From contig NZ_JACHJO010000014.1 of assembly GCF_014203695.1 (NCBI RefSeq), positions 20,075 through 84,074 on the forward strand: a DNA stretch of 64,000 bases, in the 5' to 3' direction. This document shows positions 59,656-64,000 of the stretch, in pieces. The number at the start of each line of letters is the position of its first letter. Position 1 is the first letter of the stretch. Below the pieces are notes generated by a model. That model was not told the origin of the DNA. It worked only from the letters and a program-made list of their open reading frames with translations, and made no database searches. This DNA is from Nocardiopsis algeriensis. Its GTDB lineage: Bacteria; Actinomycetota; Actinomycetes; Streptosporangiales; Streptosporangiaceae. The position numbers and the translations under genes were made by a program.

Positions 59656-60165
59656 ATGGTGACGGGTGAGCACAGGGAGAGGGACCGCGACTCCTCGGGC
59701 AGGGCGCAGAACCAGCGCCCCCGCGACCGCTACGGCCGCCCGCTGCCCCACGGGAGCGCGGGAGAGGTCGAGCGCGTGCCCGACGATGCCGTGTTCACCG
59801 CGGAGGAGGGGCTGGAGACGGCCCAGCGGCTGCTCGACGAGGGGTATGCCTTCACCGCCCACGAGGTTCTCGAAGCCGTGTGGAAATCCTCCCCCGAACC
59901 CGAGCGCGAGCTGTGGCGCGGCCTGGCGCAGGCCGCCGTGGGCGTGACGCACGCCCAGCGCGGCAACACCCTCGGTGCCGCCCGCCTGCTGCGGCGGGGG
60001 GCCGACCGGGTGGAGCCGTTCGGCCCCCGGGCCCCGCACGGGATCGACACCGCCGCCGTGGCGGCGTTCGCCCGCTCGCTGGCCGACGACCTGGACGCGG
60101 GCCGGGCCCGTCCGGGCGAGGGGATCGACCCCTCCGGCATGCGTCTGCGCCGACCGGATCTGTGA
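59656..60165 (+). CDS. DUF309 protein
   Basis: The 169 residues have a polar N-terminus of about 45 residues (RDRYGRPLPHGSAGEVERVPDD). The DUF309 helical core then follows: LLDEGYAFTAHEVLEAVWKSSPEPERELWRGLAQAAVGVTHAQRGNTLGAARLLRRGADRVEPFG. The family signature FxAHExLExxW is intact; its His and Glu are thought to form an active or metal site, but no activity is established. It ends the acs-side run of genes. Confidence 0.87.
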   Translation: MVTGEHRERDRDSSGRAQNQRPRDRYGRPLPHGSAGEVERVPDDAVFTAEEGLETAQRLLDEGYAFTAHEVLEAVWKSSPEPERELWRGLAQAAVGVTHAQRGNTLGAARLLRRGADRVEPFGPRAPHGIDTAAVAAFARSLADDLDAGRARPGEGIDPSGMRLRRPDL

Positions 60166-60583
60166 CGGACGGGGCAGGTTCCGGATATCTTCCCGGGTGA
60201 GCGCTTTGTCAGCAATGGCATGCTATTTCATTATACAAGGCTATTGTCGCTGATAAAGAAATTTATCCGCTCCCTGAGATCACTGGGAGATCACATCTTC
60301 AAAGCCGCCCCAGAAAACCGTCAATGGGCCCTCTTCTTTCTTCTCGGGCGTGCGTAGAATTCCCGGATCACCGCCCGCGGTCCGGTGCCTCGGACGGTGT
60401 GCGACACAACCGAAGGAGGCACTGCTCCTACCCCGGAAAGCGTGCCGTCGAACCAGGTCAGGTCCTTTTCGGGCGGCGGTACGTCCACGACCGCGCGGAA
60501 GCCTTTCGTCTATCCGGCGAATGATTTCGCGTGTTCTGCACGGCCGGGGAACAAATGGACGTGCCCGTCTCAAGGAGGACGGA
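60166..60583. promoter_or_regulatory. Long leader of hppA with an AT-rich island
   Basis: There are 418 bases without a gene. At about 60205-60300 the DNA is strikingly AT-rich for this genome (gctatttcattatacaaggc; gctgataaagaaatttatcc), the most so in the window. It is followed by a GC-rich 5' leader to the hppA ribosome-binding site. This is the likely promoter zone and may bind a nucleoid protein such as Lsr2. Confidence 0.5.
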
Positions 60584-63007
60584 TTGTCTGGGCTCAACCT
60601 TGCCGCTTCGAGCGGCACAGCCCTGGTTCTGGAAGGCATCGATCTCACACTCGTGGTCGTCGTCATGGCGGTGGCGCTCCTCGCCCTCGCCGTCGCGGGG
60701 ATGCTGGTACGTGAGGTCCTTGCCGCAGGGCAGGGCACGGAGCGGATGCGCAACATCGCCCTCGCGGTCCAAGAGGGGGCGAGCGCCTACCTCAGGCGGC
60801 AGTTCCGCACCCTCGCGGTGTTCGCCGTCGCCATCCCGCTCCTGCTGCTCCTGCTCCCTGCGGATTCCTGGGCCGTTGCCGTCGGCCGCTCGGTCTTCTT
60901 CGCCCTCGGCGCCCTGCTGTCGGCGGCGACCGGCTTCATCGGCATGTGGCTGGCCGTACGCGGCAACGTCCGGGTCGCGGCGGCGGCCCGCGGCGGCACC
61001 GAGGCCGACAGCCGCACCGCGATGCGCATCGCCTTCCGCACCGGCGGCGTGGCCGGAATGATCACCGTCGGCCTCGGCCTCTTCGGAGCCGGCCTCGTCG
61101 TCCTCGTCTACCGGGGCGACGCCCCCGTCGTCCTGGAGGGCTTCGGCTTCGGCGCCGCGCTCCTGGCGATGTTCATGCGCGTGGGCGGCGGCATCTTCAC
61201 CAAGGCCGCGGACGTCGGCGCCGACCTCGTCGGCAAGGTCGAGCAGGGCATCCCCGAGGACGACCCCCGCAACGCCGCCACCATCGCCGACAACGTGGGT
61301 GACAACGTGGGCGACTGCGCGGGTATGGCCGCCGACCTGTTCGAGTCCTACGCGGTGGTGCTCGTCGCCTCCCTCATCCTGGGCCGCGTCGCCTTCGGCA
61401 CCGAGGGCCTGGTCTTCCCGCTGCTCGTCCCGATGATCGGCGTGGTCACCGCCATCATCGGCATCTTCATCGTCGCCCCGCGCAGCCGGGACAAGTCGGC
61501 GATGTCGGCGATCAACCGGGGCTTCTTCATCTCCGCGCTGATCTCCGCGGCCCTGGTCGCGGCCACCGCCTACTGGTACCTGCCCGGCAGCTTCACCGAG
61601 CTGTCCGGGGTCAGCCCGCAGATCCTCGCCGAACTGGAGGAGGCCGGAAGCAACCCGGACCCGCGGGTCGTCGCCGTCGCCGCCGTCCTCATCGGCCTCG
61701 CGCTGGCCGCCGCCATCCAACTGCTCACCGGCTACTTCACCGAGACCGACAAGCGGCCGGTGCGCGACATCGGCGAGAGCTCCGAGACAGGGGCGGCGAC
61801 CGTCATCCTCTCCGGGATCTCCGTCGGCCTGGAGTCGGCCGTCTACTCCGCCCTGCTCATCGCGGGCGCCGTCTACGCGGCCTTCCTCCTCGGCGGCGGG
61901 TCCATCACCCTGAGCCTGTTCGCCGTCGCCCTCGCGGGCACCGGTCTGCTCACCACCGTCGGCATCATCGTCGCGATGGACACCTTCGGGCCCGTCTCCG
62001 ACAACGCCCAGGGCATCGCCGAGATGTCGGGCGACGTCAAGGGCGAGGGCGCCGAGATCCTCACCGGCCTCGATGCCGTCGGCAACACCACCAAGGCCAT
62101 CACCAAGGGCATCGCGATCGCCACCGCGGTCCTGGCCGCGACCGCCCTGTTCGGCGCGTTCCGCACCTCGGTGCAGGAGCGGCTCGGCGACGACCAGGTC
62201 TTCTCGCTCTCCCTCGACCACCCCGACGTGCTGGTCGGCGTCATCATCGGTGCCAGTGTCGTGTTCCTCTTCTCCGGACTGGCCGTCATGGCGGTCGGCC
62301 GGGCCGCCGGCCGCGTCGTCCTGGAGGTGCGCGAGCAGTTCCGCACCCGCCCCGGGATCATGGACGGCACGGAGAAGCCGGAGTACGCGCGCGTCGTCGA
62401 CATCTGCACCAAGGACTCCCTGCGGGAGCTCGTCACCCCCGGCCTCCTGGCGGTCATGGCCCCCATCGCGGTCGGCTTCGCCCTCGGGTACGCCCCGCTC
62501 GGCGCGTTCCTCGGCGGCGCCATCGCCGCCGGCGTGCTCATGGCCGTCTTCCTCGCGAACTCCGGCGGGGCCTGGGACAACGCCAAGAAGCTCGTGGAGG
62601 ACGGCCACCACGGCGGCAAGGGTTCGGAGGCCCACGAGGCGACCGTCATCGGCGACACCGTCGGCGACCCGTTCAAGGACACCGCCGGCCCGGCGATCAA
62701 CCCCCTGCTCAAGGTGATGAACCTCGTCGCCCTGATCGTCGCGCCCAGCGTGGTGGTCTACGCCGACAACGTCGCCCTGCGCATCGGTGTGACCGTCGTC
62801 GCGGTCGGGGTGCTGGTCGGCGCGATCCTGTGGTCCAAGCGCCGCAGCGCGGACAGCGGAACGGAACTGGCCGGCCTCGCCGGCGGCGAACCGGTGACGG
62901 GCGGCAGCGCACCGGCCGGGGAGGGACCGCAGGCCCGGGGCGACTCCGGCGCCACGGCCCCCGACGCCGCTCCGGAGGACGGCAAGGAGGAGGCCCGCAC
63001 CAAGTAG
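60584..63007 (+). CDS. hppA: Membrane-bound proton-translocating pyrophosphatase, K+-independent type
   Basis: It couples hydrolysis of PPi to proton export. The 807 residues start at TTG 60584, 5 bases after AAGGAGG; no ATG or GTG fits as well. About 15 membrane spans are present. The PPi site is intact: DVGADLVGKVEQGIPEDDPRN, ATIADNVGDNVGDCAGMAADLFESYAV and, C-terminally, GDTVGDPFKDTAGPAINPLLKVMN. The specificity site reads GNTTKAITKG: Lys in place of Ala marks the K+-independent class. A C-terminal cytoplasmic tail of about 50 residues is alanine/glycine-rich. Streptomyces carries the same gene in the bldG region. Confidence 0.93.
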   Translation: MSGLNLAASSGTALVLEGIDLTLVVVVMAVALLALAVAGMLVREVLAAGQGTERMRNIALAVQEGASAYLRRQFRTLAVFAVAIPLLLLLLPADSWAVAVGRSVFFALGALLSAATGFIGMWLAVRGNVRVAAAARGGTEADSRTAMRIAFRTGGVAGMITVGLGLFGAGLVVLVYRGDAPVVLEGFGFGAALLAMFMRVGGGIFTKAADVGADLVGKVEQGIPEDDPRNAATIADNVGDNVGDCAGMAADLFESYAVVLVASLILGRVAFGTEGLVFPLLVPMIGVVTAIIGIFIVAPRSRDKSAMSAINRGFFISALISAALVAATAYWYLPGSFTELSGVSPQILAELEEAGSNPDPRVVAVAAVLIGLALAAAIQLLTGYFTETDKRPVRDIGESSETGAATVILSGISVGLESAVYSALLIAGAVYAAFLLGGGSITLSLFAVALAGTGLLTTVGIIVAMDTFGPVSDNAQGIAEMSGDVKGEGAEILTGLDAVGNTTKAITKGIAIATAVLAATALFGAFRTSVQERLGDDQVFSLSLDHPDVLVGVIIGASVVFLFSGLAVMAVGRAAGRVVLEVREQFRTRPGIMDGTEKPEYARVVDICTKDSLRELVTPGLLAVMAPIAVGFALGYAPLGAFLGGAIAAGVLMAVFLANSGGAWDNAKKLVEDGHHGGKGSEAHEATVIGDTVGDPFKDTAGPAINPLLKVMNLVALIVAPSVVVYADNVALRIGVTVVAVGVLVGAILWSKRRSADSGTELAGLAGGEPVTGGSAPAGEGPQARGDSGATAPDAAPEDGKEEARTK

Positions 63008-63101
63008 CGGCAGCGGGCGGGCACGGACGCGGCCGCCGGGCGGGCACCCGGCGGCCGCGCCTACCCTGGGGGGAGAACGCGTCTACAGGGGGTGCTTGCC
63101 G

Positions 63102-63191
63102 GTGTCCGGCATGAAGGGTCTGTTCGTCATCGTGGGGGTCATGATGGGCTTCATCCTCCTCCTCGCCTTCGTCTCGATGTCGGTGTCGTGA
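63102..63191 (+). CDS. 29-residue single-span membrane peptide
   Basis: The frame starts at GTG 63102 (AGGGGG site 10 bases upstream). It encodes VSGMKGLFVIVGVMMG followed by FILLLAFVSMSVS, one hydrophobic helix with a single Lys. Its stop overlaps the sixA start (TGATG), indicating translation coupling. The function is unknown. The size and position between hppA and sixA suggest a small membrane modulator, which is inference only. Confidence 0.5.
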   Translation: MSGMKGLFVIVGVMMGFILLLAFVSMSVS

Positions 63192-63664
63192 TGGCACGCA
63201 CCCTCCTCCTGCTCCGGCACGCCAAGGCCGAGAACGGCTACGGCCTCGCCGACTTCGACCGCGCCCTGACGGACCGCGGCAAGGTCCAGGCCGAGGCGGT
63301 CGGCCGCCTGCTCGCCGAACAGGGATACAGCCCGGACCACGTCATCTGCTCCTCGGCCAGGCGCACCCGCCAGACCCTCGAAGGGGTCCTCGGTGCACTC
63401 GGCACCTCCCCGGAGATCGACTACTCGGAGGCGGCGTACTCGGCCGGTGTGGACACGCTCCTGGAACTGATCACCTACGTGGACGCCGACGTGGAGACGC
63501 TCCTCGTGGTGGGCCACAACCCGACCATCGCCCAGCTGGCGGCGGCGTTCGTGGGCGGCGAGGCCCTGATGTCGTACTCGCCGGCCACGGTCGCCGCGGT
63601 GGATCTGGAGGTGGAGTGGCTCTACACGGCCCCCGGCACGGGGACCGGACGGCTGCTCAACTGA
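63191..63664 (+). CDS. sixA: SixA-type histidine phosphatase
   Basis: This 157-residue phosphoglycerate-mutase-like phosphatase has the catalytic RH motif in TLLLLRHAKAENGYGLADFDRALTDRG, the second arginine in ICSSARRTRQTLEGVL and the second histidine in LLVVGHNPTIAQLAAAF. SixA removes phosphate from histidine on phosphotransfer proteins; actinobacterial members have unknown targets. Translation probably depends on the tiny membrane-peptide gene whose stop overlaps its ATG. Confidence 0.88.
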   Translation: MARTLLLLRHAKAENGYGLADFDRALTDRGKVQAEAVGRLLAEQGYSPDHVICSSARRTRQTLEGVLGALGTSPEIDYSEAAYSAGVDTLLELITYVDADVETLLVVGHNPTIAQLAAAFVGGEALMSYSPATVAAVDLEVEWLYTAPGTGTGRLLN

Positions 63665-64000
63665 GGGCCGCGCGAATGTGACGCGCGACATGCTCTTCCG
63701 CGTTTGCCTCCGGGGAAGAGCGGGGGTAATGTTCTCCGAGTCGCCTCCGAAAGGCCCTCGGCCCCGGGGCGGCGCAGACCGAGCGAGACGAACGCGTGTC
63801 AGCGGGCGTGCCGGTCCATCTCTTCCCCGGTTTGGCCGGTCCGAGCAGTGGCTCGGACAGGATAAACTCGGAGAGTCGCTTCCAAAGGAAACAGAGGAAG
63901 CACCCCTTCACTTGTGAAGCACACCGGAAAAACACCGATTTGGTGGCGGACCGGAACGCTGATAAAGTGAAGACACAACAAAGCGGAAACGCAGACGCCT
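63665..64000 (+). promoter_or_regulatory. Tandem promoter-like region pointing out of the window
   Basis: No gene is visible. TTGCCT (63704-63709), 17 bases, TAATGT (63727-63732) and TTGGTG (63940-63945), 17 bases, TAAAGT (63963-63968) are sigma-70-type promoters. TAAACT at 63863-63868 may be a third -10. The words gagtcgcctccgaaagg (63738-63754) and gagtcgcttccaaagg (63873-63888) follow the first and second -10 boxes, so a promoter-leader unit seems duplicated. A hairpin ccgagc-agtg-gctcgg precedes the second. This architecture is typical of rRNA or other very highly expressed operons. Confidence 0.5.

Overview
The window is about 64 kb of very GC-rich chromosome from an actinomycete. The supporting signs are heavy GC bias at third codon positions, frequent GTG starts, and genes for WblA (WhiB family), BldG, Bpa (proteasome activator), an AfsR-type BTAD regulator, a Crp regulator and a Tad-type pilus system. 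Gene content and order suggest the Nocardiopsis/Streptosporangiales neighbourhood. This is inference from the sequence alone; no 16S gene is present. From about 33.7 kb to 63.7 kb the genes match, as I recall it, the conserved Streptomyces block around wblA, crp, nth, marP, bldG, tad, acs and hppA, partly rearranged.

Layout. 0-9.8 kb: tail of a sensor kinase, an anti-sigma/anti-anti-sigma pair, a glycosyltransferase, pheA, serS, bpa, a quinone oxidoreductase, a MinD-like ATPase with a long disordered N-terminus, and a universal stress protein. 9.9-15.8 kb: a molybdopterin oxidoreductase operon in which the usual iron-sulfur cysteines are absent, two VOC proteins, a yoeB/yefM toxin-antitoxin pair beside a degraded ScoMcrA-like fragment, and tRNA-Ser(UGA). 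15.8-20 kb: a thioesterase, a second sliding clamp (DnaN-like), a dense cluster of DnaA-box-like sites, a DUF2786 protein, a membrane protein and a NUDIX hydrolase. 20-25.6 kb: a 55-residue acidic protein, a 998-residue BTAD/NB-ARC/TPR regulator, a DUF2236 protein and a secreted AA10 polysaccharide monooxygenase.

25.7-32.1 kb is a decayed accessory island at the 3' end of tRNA-Pro(CGG). Three diverged copies of the tRNA 3' end and/or its downstream flank mark it. It holds a CPCC protein with an XRE-type regulator, two insertion sequences, a truncated and frameshifted DUF3883 gene, and a few unrecognised small genes. No integrase is visible.

32-64 kb is mostly core: metallophosphoesterase, YqeY, class A penicillin-binding protein, wblA, two ArsA-like ATPases, DUF4177, RidA, NUDIX, a metallo-beta-lactamase-fold hydrolase, crp, nth, CoA-type NUDIX, marP, bldG with its anti-sigma partner, a DUF1998 helicase, the tad/ssd pilus cluster, a Fic-like protein, acs, a holin-like protein, an alpha/beta hydrolase without the usual nucleophile, DUF309, the proton-pumping pyrophosphatase hppA, a 29-residue membrane peptide and sixA. 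The last 340 bases hold tandem strong-promoter-like elements pointing out of the window, so a highly expressed unit probably starts just beyond it.

Start codons were chosen from ribosome-binding sites, family N-termini and 4-base overlaps with neighbours. Several are GTG, and hppA appears to use TTG. Functions are inferred from motifs read by eye; no database search was run.
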